Below are positions 10,089-20,923 of a stretch of 64,000 nucleotides of DNA, piece by piece. Numbering within the stretch: the stretch's first letter is position 1; each line of letters starts with the position of its first letter. The position numbers were made by a program, and so were the translations under genes. The notes under the pieces were generated by a model. It saw only the letters and a list, made by a program, of their open reading frames with translations, was not told the origin of the DNA and did no database searches. Source of the DNA: Platanthera guangdongensis (Eukaryota; Streptophyta; Magnoliopsida; Asparagales; Orchidaceae); assembly GCA_039583875.1 (NCBI GenBank), contig CM077165.1, positions 76,620,757-76,684,756 of the forward strand. Reading direction: 5' to 3'.

Positions 10089-11079
10089 CACTCTTTTGCA
10101 GGGTAGTCTAGGTTCCCGTAAATATGATGGGAACTAGACAGAAGATGTTTCAAGAATGAATTGGAATAAGTATCTGGAATAACAGAAGTACTATCTGCAA
10201 TGGTATACTCAAATTGAACACCTGGTATGCTTTAACCAGAGGGGCTAAATGATAAATCTTATAATCCCAGGTATTTTTGATCAGCTCCAATACTTGAGTC
10301 ATATTGTGTCGACATTTACATAGATATATTTATATATACACATATATATGTGTACACCTAAGGAAAGGTTAACACTGTAAAAATAACCCTTAGATACATT
10401 ATTAAAGATTTATCTGTAAATTCACTGATAGATTCGAGAATGAACCTCTACAGGCATAAATCAGTCCACTGAAAATTAAAGAAGATACATCATTGGAAGT
10501 CACTAAAACTTACAATTGATATCAAGAAATGTGTGGAAAACCCCTTTCAAACCCTAAATAGATTGGTACTAAGAAATATATATTTAGAAGATTTCTAAAT
10601 CCTTTAATATCAGAAGATTTCGAGAATCTGGCATGCCTCTTAACCCGTAGATTTCTATTGAAGAATCCATTCGATTTCTATTTAGAAAAACTCCCGCCGA
10701 CCCTTCGTATTCCGCATTTCGCAAGGAAACCCGTCGATATCCCGCAGGAATCCCGCCGACTCTTCCTTCCCTCTTCATTTCCGTCGATATCCCGCAGGAA
10801 TCCCGCCACCTCTTCCGTCGATATCCCGCAGGTATCCCGCCGACTCTTCTTTCCGTAGACCTCTCTTCTCGCATCCAGGGTGCTCATCCAGGTATTTCTC
10901 TGCGGTTTCGATCAAACAAGGACGCGAGCTCCTCCAGGTTTTCCGTCGTCTCCGTCGACTCTCGCCTCCTCCACTTTTGGGTAACCACCTCCTCACCCAT
11001 ACAGTGACTTACTGTTAGTGTAGCTTCCCTCTTAATTTATGATTAGGCGTAGACCTGGTATTCCCTCCCTAGGTTTGCA
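10089..11079 (+). other. Non-coding spacer replacing pol in element B
   Basis: About 1 kb between gag and ORF3 with no pol motif in any frame. The first half is AT-rich, with a palindromic ATATATACACATATATATGT-like stretch near 10330-10353. The second half is GC-rich with a three-copy tandem repeat (10731-10832). The matching interval of C holds all of pol followed by a promoter-like spacer, so B has lost pol and may retain a leader or promoter for ORF3. No clear TATA box lies close to 11080; TATATATTT at about 10577 is the nearest. Confidence 0.75.
10731..10832 (+). repeat. Three-copy tandem repeat upstream of ORF3 in B
   Basis: CCGTCGATATCCCGCAGG occurs at 10731, 10781 and 10815, each followed by (A/T)ATCCCGCC. 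Spacing is 50 and 34 bases. The repeat lies 250-350 bases before the ORF3 start. Confidence 0.8.
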
Positions 11080-13448
11080 ATGGCTCTAAGGACCACCGCC
11101 GGCCTGGTCACTGGATGTGAGTTGGTTCAAACCGGGTTCTCACATGCCTCGGATGAGTTCAGAAACATCATCATCATGCTTGAAGAGGCTGGACTCTCTT
11201 TTATACTGGAGCACCCCTGCAAAATTTTGGACAAGGAAGTGATGGAGTTCTTCGCAACTGCCAAACTTCGGAATGAAGACTCTATTATCAAGAGTAAGGT
11301 TGCAGGTGCAAGGATCAAGATGTCTGCAAGCAAACTGACCCAATACTTGCAGCTCACCAGTTCTGAGTAAGAGGATTATCTGGAGGAACATGATAAATCC
11401 AGGACATTATTATTCTGTGGACTAGCTAGAGGAACCAGATCGATAAAGAGAAAAGAAATGAATGAGGAGGGGAAACTCTTGTCCGACATCATTGGGAAAG
11501 TACTGATATGCAAACCCGGCTCACATGACCACATCTCAGCTGACATGTTCAAGATTCTTGTGGCGATTGTCTGCAGAAAGAGATTCAACTGGGGGGCTAT
11601 GCTTTTTGAGAAGATTAAGGACACTCTTAGATCTCCAAGTTTTGGACGAATCATCAGCCTATATCTTAATCAGTTGAACGGAGATAGGTTCGACATGAGT
11701 AAAGGAGTTCCATTGCATTATTTGAAGAACATGGACTCCAGCGTATTTGACAGATGGGAGCGACGCATCGGGCAGGCTGTAGGGGTAGTAGAACAAGAAG
11801 AATCTCCTGCCGAGGACAGAACTGTAGCAGATTCCGTGGCTATTCCCAGTGAAGTTCCTGATGCACTGACTGCAGGAATTGAGGGGGAGCCTCTACCCGC
11901 TTCTGCAAATGTCATATCTGGCATCTCTCAGATAGCTAGAGATGCAGTTACGGATCTGCAGGAAGAAAGTGAAGATGTGGTGGAAAATGAGGCGGCCCTG
12001 AACGTGAATGATCTAGGAGCCGGAGGTGATGTAGAGGAGAATGATGAGGAAGGTTTGGAAGATGATGCAGTTGAGAATGACATCATGGATGATGAGGCTG
12101 AGGAAGAAGGAAATGAGAGACAGGAAGTACTGGAGCCTCAGGACGACACTGAAGTTCCATCTGAAAAGCAAGCTCCTGAGATAGTTCCTGAGAAAACTAG
12201 TGCAACCGTGGAGGGGGAGTCCTCTCAGCAGAGGCTGCTAAGTACTTCTGAGAAATCTACTAAGGCTGCAAATATTTCCCCTTTAGAGACTGTGCAAGTG
12301 TCCAGCTCTACAAGTGAATCTGCTGAAGAGCAAGGCCAAGGAATGCCTCAGGGTCATCCACTACGAGCTGATCTAGCTAATCACACAGTGAATGTTATTC
12401 AAGGTATAGTGGATGAGCTCAAAGCGTCTTTTGAGCAAGCTCAAAATAAAGAGTTAAAAAGAATTAAGAAATCTGAGAATTTAATGCTCAAGAACGTTGT
12501 GGAAATTAATCACAAACTGGATTTGATGGAAAAGAAGTTTGAAGACAAGTATACAGCAGCCGGCAAAGCTATAACTCTTCTTATGGATGGATTGAAAAAG
12601 AACACAGATACTCTCACAGTAGTTAATCAGAATGCTCATGTAGTGGCAAATAACATCCAAAAATTTGATGCCAACATGGTGGTTCTTAACGAAAATCAAC
12701 AAGCCTTGATTACCGAGTTCTCCAAGACTACAAAGCACATTGATGAGTCAGTGCATTCTTATGCAAACTCCATTGCCGTCGAAGCCAAAAATGGGGAGCA
12801 AGAATATATAGCTAAGATGGTCGGGCTTCAGGAAATCATAATAAAAAATTTTGACCAGTCAAAATTTTTGATTATGACAGTTGCTGGTGGATGCTCAAAC
12901 AAGTGTTAGGCACCAATATCCCTGAAAATCCTGAGGGTCATCCTGCTCCTGGGAATAATACTGCGGCTGATGAGGGAGCAAGTGCTGAAGAAGTTCCTTT
13001 AAGTGGAGCTGATGCTCAAAGGGCTGCTAGGGCTACCTCCAAAGCAAAACTGATGGCCATGTTTGACCAAGAAGCCCTAGCAAAAGCTAGGGACAAGAGA
13101 AAAACTCAAGAAGGGACATCTAAGGAAACGCAAGCTGAAAAGAAAATCAGATTGAAAGAGGATGAAGTGAGGAACGAAAAGTGGAGTCTGGTATCAAAGA
13201 TTATTATCTTGGACACGTTCTGGCTACAAGAAAAAGGGGAAATCAATCGAAACGATGTATACAGCCAGCATGAGTGGGAGCTGCACAAGACATATGAAAC
13301 CAAACAGAACATCTTCTTCAGGACCAACACTGTGGAAGACAAAGCTCCTCCTCCCAGATACTATCCAAAGCCCAAGGAGTACGTTGAGAGGCAAAGAAAG
13401 AAGTTCCTGGCTCAAAAACACAAGGATGACCTAGCCAAAGAGAAATAG
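11080..13448 (+). pseudogene. Element B ORF3: coiled-coil protein of unknown function, one stop and one frameshift
   Basis: About 789 codons from the ATG at 11080 (GCAATGGCT context) to TAG at 13446. Interruptions are TAA at 11368-11370 and a single-base loss near 12870, judged by comparison with E. Regions: a globular N-terminus (11080-11760) with GKLLSDIIGKVL and RFNWGAMLFEKI, reminiscent of the 'putative plant transposon protein' domain; an acidic stretch (about 11940-12170); a long coiled coil (about 12385-12870); and a basic, well-conserved C-terminus ending near KKFLAQKHKDDLAKEK. I see no signal peptide or membrane segment, so it does not look like a classical envelope despite sitting in the env position. 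C and E carry homologues. Function is unknown. Confidence 0.8.
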
Positions 13449-13681
13449 ACATAAGTTTATAGCTTGTCACTTTCTCAAGAGCATATTTATCTTTTCTTAT
13501 TGATATATGAACAATTTTTGGGAATATATATATATATATATATATTTATATGAATTTATGATTGACTCAAGCTTTGATCTTTTTGCCTTTATTTCTTTAT
13601 GCCATATCTTTAAATTCTATATGCTGTGTATATTATCTGGATGGTGGTATTCATCTTAGCTAGTAGGATTTTGGCTTCGTC
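13449..13681 (+). other. 3' untranslated stretch of B with a TA microsatellite
   Basis: AT-rich sequence between the ORF3 stop and the polypurine tract. It contains a TA run near 13524-13546. E has a longer TA run at the matching place (about 63043-63074), so the microsatellite was present in their common source. Nothing else is recognised. Confidence 0.75.
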
Positions 13682-13695
13682 AAATAGGGGGAGAT
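13682..13695 (+). other. Polypurine tract of B
   Basis: AAATAGGGGGAGAT directly before the 3' LTR; it primes plus-strand synthesis. E has the same tract (complement at 62892-62905) and C a decayed form (37311-37324). Confidence 0.9.
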
Positions 13696-15232
13696 TGTTG
13701 GGTATTGTATCCACAATTACCTGGATTTGAGGAAGCCACCTGTCAAGCTAAGTTGAATTCACAATGTATTTGATGAAATCTATTAAGTTGTGCTTGCAAT
13801 TATTCCACGCTAAGTACACACCAATGTCAGGGTGCAGTAGGTCAATATACACGGGTCTGCGCGATGTAATCCCTCGTTGCGCAGATCAGTGTGTTGGCCT
13901 ACGTATACTCTCTCTATTGGAGTGTACTTATTTTCAAGTACAGGGCTGTGATAATGCAAGAGCAGACAAGGAGCTAGGATGGGTCAAAGTGCAGCTCATG
14001 GGTGGAAAGAGGAAACATCGCCTAAGTAAAAATCGACGAGAATCACTAAGTGATTCTCGCCGAATCGGAGAGAATCACTAGTGATTCTCGTCGATTCGTC
14101 GAGAATCACTAGCTGATTCTCGCCGATTCTCTCCGGCTAAATTAGAGCGTGCAAATCTGTCGCTAAGTCAAAATCGTCGAGAATCACTAGCTGATTCTGG
14201 CCGATTCGACGAGAATCACCTTCGATTCTCGCCGATTCTCGCCGATTTTGACTTAGGCGAATTTCTGGAACCCGCTGGACCGGACTCACCCGCTGGCGCT
14301 GTTTTGAACCGAGCTTGGGGTTTCTTCTGGTGGGACCCACAACGGTCATTTTGAATACCTAATGTATAAATACATCTGTATTTTTGAACAGTAAAAAAAA
14401 AAGAAGACAGAAAAACAAAAGCCGAGCCGCCGACGTGACCTAAATCGCGGAAATCATGCTCCATCGCCGTCGCCGCTTGTGCCAGTTGATCGCCGGTTTC
14501 TTCCAGATCTCCTGGCTACAGAAGCTCAGCCAAGCACAGCGTCTCACGCGTCTAACCAGAGATCCTTTGTCTCTTGATTCGTTGATCGGGAAAACCTTCC
14601 CCTTCCGAATCGATCAAGACGATCGATCCTAGTGTGACCGTTGGTAGATCTTGCTAGCTTTGCTACGAAGATTGAATCTCCAAAGAACAGCCGAAGGACG
14701 CCATTGTCGCCGCCGATCCCGAGAACCAAGCTGCCGCCCTTCTTGCCGCCACTGGTTTCGGGGAGATTCTCTCCAAGTGAGATCTAGGGTTCTGGACTCT
14801 TCGTTGACTTCAAGAACACGTCGTCGAACGAAGAGAGACATATTATTCTCCATAAGTAGTTTGTATTTCTAATACATTCCAATTTCTATTTTGTTGTAAA
14901 GGAACGTTGGTTCCTTGTTGTAAGGGTTGGGTGCAACCCGTGTTGTGGGAGTGCTGACTCCTACGTGTGGAAGGGTTCCTTCCGTTAGTGCAAGGATTGG
15001 ATTTCAATCCTGTTGGTGAAGTGACCGAGTCGTCCCTGGTTGGGAGATAGGTCGAAGAGGGAAAGTGGATGTACCCAAATCGGGGAACCACTATAAATAG
15101 CTTGTGTCCTTTCTGTGCTGTGTTGTTTTGTCTTCTTGTGCAGGTACAATTTTAATTCCGCAAAAATGCTGCAAGACACCTATTCCCCCCCCCCCCCATA
15201 GGTGAAGGTAGTTGACAGTAAGTGGACTTTCA
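13696..15232 (+). repeat. 3' LTR of element B
   Basis: 1537 bases, TGTTGGGTATTG to GACTTTCA, matching 6899-8436 along its whole length with scattered substitutions. It keeps the palindrome cluster (about 14027-14245), TATAAATA at 14365-14372 and the poly-C hairpin (C run 15185-15197). The CATAG target copy follows at 15233-15237. Confidence 0.95.
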
Positions 15233-15237
15233 CATAG

Positions 15238-17173
15238 TATACATGGAAGGCATAAAAGAAGTAAGAGATGACAGAAAATCTCTTTTCAATCTGCAGTATA
15301 AGGCATTAAAACAAGGAAAAACTGGTTCTATAGAACTATCTTATGAAAAGTTCTTTAGAATTGTAAATCACCTAAGAATTTATGGCAGAAAATTCTCAAA
15401 TTATGAGCTGAATGACAAATTTTTGAGATTCGTAAATAGAGAATGGGACATCAAGATTTGTGTTGTAAAAGAAATGGTGAATCTGAGAAACATGTTACCC
15501 CAAGACTTATATGAGAAGCTATTATCACATGAGCTTCAGCTTAATTCTAGAAAAGCTGAAAATGAATCTGTCAGAAGTTCAACTCAGAATAAATCTATGG
15601 CCTTCAAACCAGATATATCAATGAAGTTTAGAAGAGAAATCTCATCATCAGCAACAAGGGATGAAGATACAGATAGCATTGGAACTTGTACTTCATCAGA
15701 AGAATTATTGGATGATGAATTGGTACTGTTTACCAGGCAATTCAAGAAAATGCTGAGAAGAAGGAAGAAGTGGAATAAAAATAAATCATCTGGACCAAGC
15801 TCTATTAAAAGCAAAGACAAACACTGAGATAAATCTGTGGTCAAGTATGATTCTCATCAGAATAAACAATTTAAAACTAACATTATCTGCTTTTGTTGTA
15901 ACAAGCCTGGGCATGTCATTACTGACTGTCCAGTAAAAAGAAAAAAGTCCAAAAAGTCTAAAGAAAAGAAGTTCTATAAAGACAAGAAATCAGAAAAGGT
16001 TTAATGGCAAAGAAGCCTAAGACCTTATCTGATAGTGATATTGATTCAACTGAATTAGAAGAAGAATGTACACACATTGGACTATTCTCCTATGAAGAGG
16101 AATATATCAGAGTGGCCATATATAAGGGCAAATAATCCACAACTTCATCACATTATGGTGATTCAGAAGTTGATATGGAGATTAGTTTGATGGAACTATC
16201 TGATAATCCAGATAAAGAAATTGCTAAATGTCAGAATACTCAAGTAATCTATGATAATTCCTGTTGTTCTATAAATTCTATTCATGAGACTGTGGATGAG
16301 CTAGACTCATGCGACTCAATGGTTGATTCACATAAGTCTAACCCTGAGACTGAACTGCAGAAGCTCATAGTCAAATTTCGTAAACTGCTAGAATCTCTTC
16401 TAAAGTGCAAGAAGCTTGTCAAAGAACAAGCTATATAAATTACATCACTAAAAGATCTTGAGTATCATCATAAGATGGATACTCTGATAATTGGTCTTCA
16501 AAGTTCTAAGTTGGTAATGCTGACTAAGATCATTGATGAACAAATCATATTTCTAAAGCACAAGGATGCAACCATTCAGGAGTTGGAATTCAAACTCCTG
16601 AATGAGAAAAGATTAGTACAATAATTTTCTGAACCTAAAACTGTGCTGCCTATTATAGATACTTTCTCAGGAATACCTGGACGTGGTATTGGGTATGTTA
16701 AACCCAATAGAAAAAGAGGCAAAAAGCTGACAGGACAAAAGGGTCCAATCATTCCACAACTTGTGTTTCAGACTAATGGAAAAGAAACTCAAAAGTCTAG
16801 ACCAGTTGGACAAAGTTCATATGTGAATAGGAAAGCTATTCCTAATATGCCTGCTCCAAGGAGATTTGTTGTAACTGAGATACAAAATAACCTTTTTACT
16901 CCCAGTCAAAATACAACTATCAAGTTTGTTGATTCCTGTACTAAGGAATGTCAAAACAAAGTTCCTTCTGTTCCTCCAAAGAGGAGGTATAACAGATATG
17001 AGTGTTGGTGTTGTGTAAAGGTGGGACACATTGCCTTGTACTATTTGTTCAATTACACTGTATCTTATGTTCAGAAAAGATATCCAGTTAACAAGTTTAC
17101 ATGTCATCTCAATGGAGCCAAAGCTAGCAAGAACCTAAGACCCAAAACAATTTGGGTTCCTAAGGAAAAATAA
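15238..17173 (+). pseudogene. Element C Gag, main part
   Basis: Continues the gag of 6752-6898. The first 197 codons (15238-15827) are open and contain the SIRE-type gag core (REWDIKICVVKEM, LPQDLYEKLLSHE). A first CCHC knuckle, CFCCNKPGHVITDC, lies at 15888-15929 in the same frame after a TGA at 15825-15827. The region 15930-16640 is broken. A final open piece, 16643-17173, holds a second, defective knuckle CWCCVKVGHIALYY, with the last Cys replaced by Tyr, and ends TIWVPKEK, the gag/protease junction. Gag builds the particle and the knuckles bind RNA. Confidence 0.85.
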
Positions 17174-18510
17174 ATTCTTATTTTGGATGAATGTCCAAGC
17201 ACCAGAGATAGACCAATCTGGTACTTGGATAGTGGATGTTCCAGATATATGATAAGAACAAGGAGCAATTTGATGGAATTTATCACTATGAAGAATGGAC
17301 CAAAGGTGATCTTTGGTGGAACTAAAAAAGAATTAACAAAAGTTATTGTAAGATCACAAATGGCTTAGTCACTTTCACCAAAGTAGCTTATTTGGAAGGG
17401 TTGCAACACAACCATATAAGCATAAGTCAACATTATGATCATGGATATGACATTTCATTCCACAAAGATGAGTGCCTAATAAAGAAGTCAAGTGACCAAT
17501 AGGTTATCTTGACAGGCACTAGGTGTAGGAATTTATATTGCTTAAATTTTTTTGTTTAAAGTTAGACCACCCTTATGTCTAGTTGTAAATGAGAAAACCT
17601 CACACATTATCAAATGGCACAAGAGGCTAGCAAATTTTAACTATAAGACCATACACAAGCTTTTCAGCAAAGAGCTAGTTAGGAATCGTCCTAACATTAA
17701 ATGGTCTAAGGAAATCATTTGCTCTGCATGCCAAAAAGACAAGCATACGAAAGCTTCATTCAAAAGTATTGAATCAAAAGACTCAAAGAGGTGTTTATAC
17801 CTCTTGCATATGGATTTATTTTGTCCTATGCCAGTTCATAGTTTAGGAAAGAGTGTCTACACTTTTGTGATTGTGGAAGATTATTCTAGATTTACTGGGG
17901 TTTTCTTCTTAAGGAAAAATTCTGAAACTTCTTATGTCTTCAAGATATTTGTCAAATAAATTCAAAATGAATTGAACAGTTCTATGTTCAGAATCAAAAG
18001 TGATCATGGAACAAAATTTCTATCTGAATATATGACAAGTTTTGTGAAGAACTTGGGATTCAGCAAGAGTTTTTCTCTCCAAGAACACCCCAACAAAATG
18101 GAATTACAGAGAGAAGGAACAGGATACTCTTTGAATCTAAAAGAACCATGCTGATTGATTCTTCACTCCCAGAATATTTCTAGGCTGAAGCTATTAACAT
18201 AGCATGTCATGTTCTTAATAGTTCTTCAATCAACAAAAGGTTGAATAAAACTCCTTATGAACTAATGAAGGGCAGAAAACCAAACTTGGCATATTTCAGA
18301 ATCTTAGGATATAGATGTTTTGACTTAAATAATGGAAAAACGTACATAACTAAGTTTGCTGAAAAGTCCTATGATGGCATATTTGTTGGTTATAGTAACC
18401 ACAATAAAGCCTATAGGGTCTACAACATGAAGGATCAAGTTGTAGACGAGTTTGTTCATGTTATATTTAATGAAAAATCCATGTTTTACAATAATAAGCT
18501 AGATTCATAA
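17174..18510 (+). pseudogene. Element C protease and integrase (copia pol, first half)
   Basis: Protease: WYLDSGCSRYM near 17220, with DSG as catalytic motif. GAG-pre-integrase: IIKWHKRLANFNYKTIHKL near 17597 and the CXXC of SACQKDKH at 17725. Integrase: HMDLFCPMPVHSLGKS (first Asp, near 17810), IKSDHGTKFLSEYM (second Asp, near 18000), then a broken third catalytic segment. The C-terminal part is open at 18241-18510 (NKTPYELMKGRKPN, ILGYRCFDLN). Frame changes and stops separate these pieces. The products would mature the polyprotein and integrate the cDNA; this copy cannot encode them. Confidence 0.88.
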
Positions 18511-20330
18511 ATTATAAAAAGAGTAGACTTGAAGCTAAAGGAGCTGTATCGAAGATTCAGTTCCTGCAAGCCAAAATGTACAAGATGGAGTCAATATTAT
18601 TGAAGAAGTGCTTGCACAGGAACAAGCAGGAGAAGAAACACAGCAAGAAGATGTAGCTGGTCCAAGAGAAGAAGTCACATTACCAGTAGCTATCATACAT
18701 CTAAGAGATCATCCAAGGGAATTGATTATTGGAGATGTAGCTCAGGGTATGACCACAAGAAGCAAACATCACAACATTGTGATGTACTCAAGCTTTCTGT
18801 CTCAAATAGAACCAAAGAAATTTGAAGAAGCTAATGTAGATCCTTTTTGGATAGGTGCAATGCAGGAAGAATTGAACTAGTTTAAGAGATGTAAATTCTG
18901 AAAGCTGGTTCCCAGACCAGATGGATGTAACATCATAGGAACTAAATGGATATACCGGAACAAACTGGATGAAAATGGTGTTATAATTAGGAACAAAGCT
19001 AAACTGGTTACATAGGGCTATAAACAAGAAGAGGGCATAGACTTTGATTAAACCTTTGCACCAGTGGCAAGATTAGAAGCTATAAGACTCTTCCTGGCAT
19101 ATGCAGCCTACAAAGGATTCAAGGTTTACCAAATGGATGTGAATTTATCCTTCCTTGATGGTAACCTCGAATAAAGTGTCTATGTTGAGCAACCCTCAGG
19201 TTTTATTGAATCTACTAAACCTACTCATGTTTATTTGCTATTAAGAGCTCTCTATGGATTAAAAAAACCCCAAGGGCTTGGTATGAGACTTTGTCTAAGT
19301 TCCTTCTGGATAATACTTATCAAGAGGAAAAATAAAGAAAACATTATTCCATAGGAAAATCAAAGGCAAGACCATCTTAGTACAAATATATGTTGATGAC
19401 ATTATATTTGGTTCTACTGATGAGTCACTTTGCACGAGTTTTGCCAAACTTATTCAAGGTAAGTTTGAGATGAGTAGCATGGGTGAACTCAAGTTTTTCT
19501 TGGTTCTCCAAGTTAATCAAACTATAGAAGGACTTTTCATTAGTTAATCTAAGTTCACCAAGGAGTTAATCAAGAAGTATAACATGGAAACAACCACTTT
19601 CATGGGAACTCCTATGTGGTCCAGTATGTCTTTTAACAAGGATGATGCTAGAAAGCCAATTGATATCACCTTATATAGGGGCATAGTTGGATCACTACTC
19701 TATCTAAAAAATAATAGACCAGACATAATGTATGCCACTTATGTCAGTGCTAGGTATCAAGCATGCCCTAAAGAATCTCACTATGCAGTTAAAAGAATAT
19801 TGAGATATCTAAAGGGCACACCTAATCTTGGTCTATGGTATCCCAGGAATAGTGATTTTAAAGTGATAGGCTTTTCAGATACAAATTATGCAGAATGTAA
19901 AGAAGACAGGAAAAGCACATCAGGCTCATGTCAATTCCTTGGAAGGTGGCTCGTGTAATGAAGTCGCAAAAAGCAAACATGTGTAGCAATATCCACACCT
20001 GAATCTTAGTACATTTTAGCTGGAAATTGTTGTGCACAGTTGCTTTGGATTCATCTTTAGTTACAAGATTTCAACTTATAGCTAAGTAAAATTCATTTAT
20101 TTTATGATTCTACTAGTGTTATAACAATTGTAAACAATCCTGTTTCACATACTAGAACAAAACATATTAAAATTAGATATCACTTCATTAGGGAGCATGT
20201 AGAAAATGAAGAAATTAGTTATAATTTGTTCCAATAAATAAACAAATTGCTGATATTTTAACTAACCCCCTAGAAGAAGAAAAATTTAATTTATTTAAGT
20301 TTGAAGTTGGAATGTTGAATCTTGTGTAAT
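18511..20330 (+). pseudogene. Element C reverse transcriptase and RNase H (copia pol, second half)
   Basis: RT starts near 18830 (DPFWIGAMQEELN), passes the GTKWIYRNKLDENG motif (near 18939), the [12 protein letters not shown] motif (near 19050) and the polymerase core YVDDIIFGST (near 19390). RNase H follows from about 19650 (YRGIVGSLLYL, DIMYATYVSARYQA, CKEDRKSTSGSCQFL) to about 20330 (IADILTNPLEEEKF). At least six stops or frameshifts break it, several of them TAG or TAA where CAG, CAA or TGG is expected. The order IN-RT-RH confirms Ty1/copia. Confidence 0.88.
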
Positions 20331-20923
20331 TGATGCACATAAAAAACTAATATAAAATAAGAATAAAATAATTGGTCAGTACTTATGTTTAATTACGTAA
20401 ATATCAAGGATAAACATCATAAATATCAAGAATCTACATTTTAGAAAATTAAATTTTGACTAGGTCAAAAGTTGTGTCGAGACACCAGAGAATGCGTCAA
20501 AACATCTTAGACAGTGTCGAGAAACTAGAAACTGTGTCGACACTATAGATAGTTATGTATCGTGACATCAGAAACTGTGTTGACACTTCATGACTACAAA
20601 GTGTCAAGACACTAAAGTAAGTTTCGAGACATAAGGGTGTCGAGACCCAAAGGTATGTGTCGAGAGACATAATCCTTGTGTCGACTTGTGTTGACACATC
20701 TCGACAAAAATCTTTTCCCTGTGTGGACACTAGGTATTTACCTAAAAATTAGAATAGTCTAAATGCAGCGTGTCCTTTCATCTTTAGGAAAGATTAGACT
20801 ATAAATAGGATGTGAGAGTAGCAGTCGACTCCGCTTTATTGATTTCTTGAGCTTTTGATACCTGAGTGTCGAGACCTACAATCCTATTTAGTCGACACTC
20901 GTCAATCCTTTCTCTCAACTACA
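20331..20923 (+). promoter_or_regulatory. Promoter-like spacer between pol and ORF3 of C
   Basis: At about 20470-20720 the motif GTGTCGAGACA and variants (TGTCGACAC, GTCGAGACC, CTCGACA) recurs roughly ten times. A TATA box TATAAATAG follows at 20800-20808, and the ORF3 ATG is at 20924, 116 bases downstream. The 3' LTR of C has the same order: a GTGTCGAGACA array (37630-38340), then TATAAATAG at 38511. The spacer therefore looks like a second copy of the U3 promoter, which would let ORF3 have its own transcript. Confidence 0.6.

Larger units (their letters stand above)
6899..15232 (+). mobile_element. Element B: complete but pol-less SIRE-like copia element (gag + ORF3)
   Basis: A full LTR element of 8334 bases with matching 5-bp target duplications CATAG at 6894-6898 and 15233-15237. 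LTRs are 6899-8436 and 13696-15232, the primer site is 8439-8450 and the polypurine tract 13682-13695. The interior has gag (8583-10088) and ORF3 (11080-13448) with about 1 kb of non-coding DNA between them where protease, integrase, RT and RNase H should be. It must depend on enzymes supplied by another element. E at the right end of the window is a sister copy on the other strand; C is a pol-bearing relative. Confidence 0.92.
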
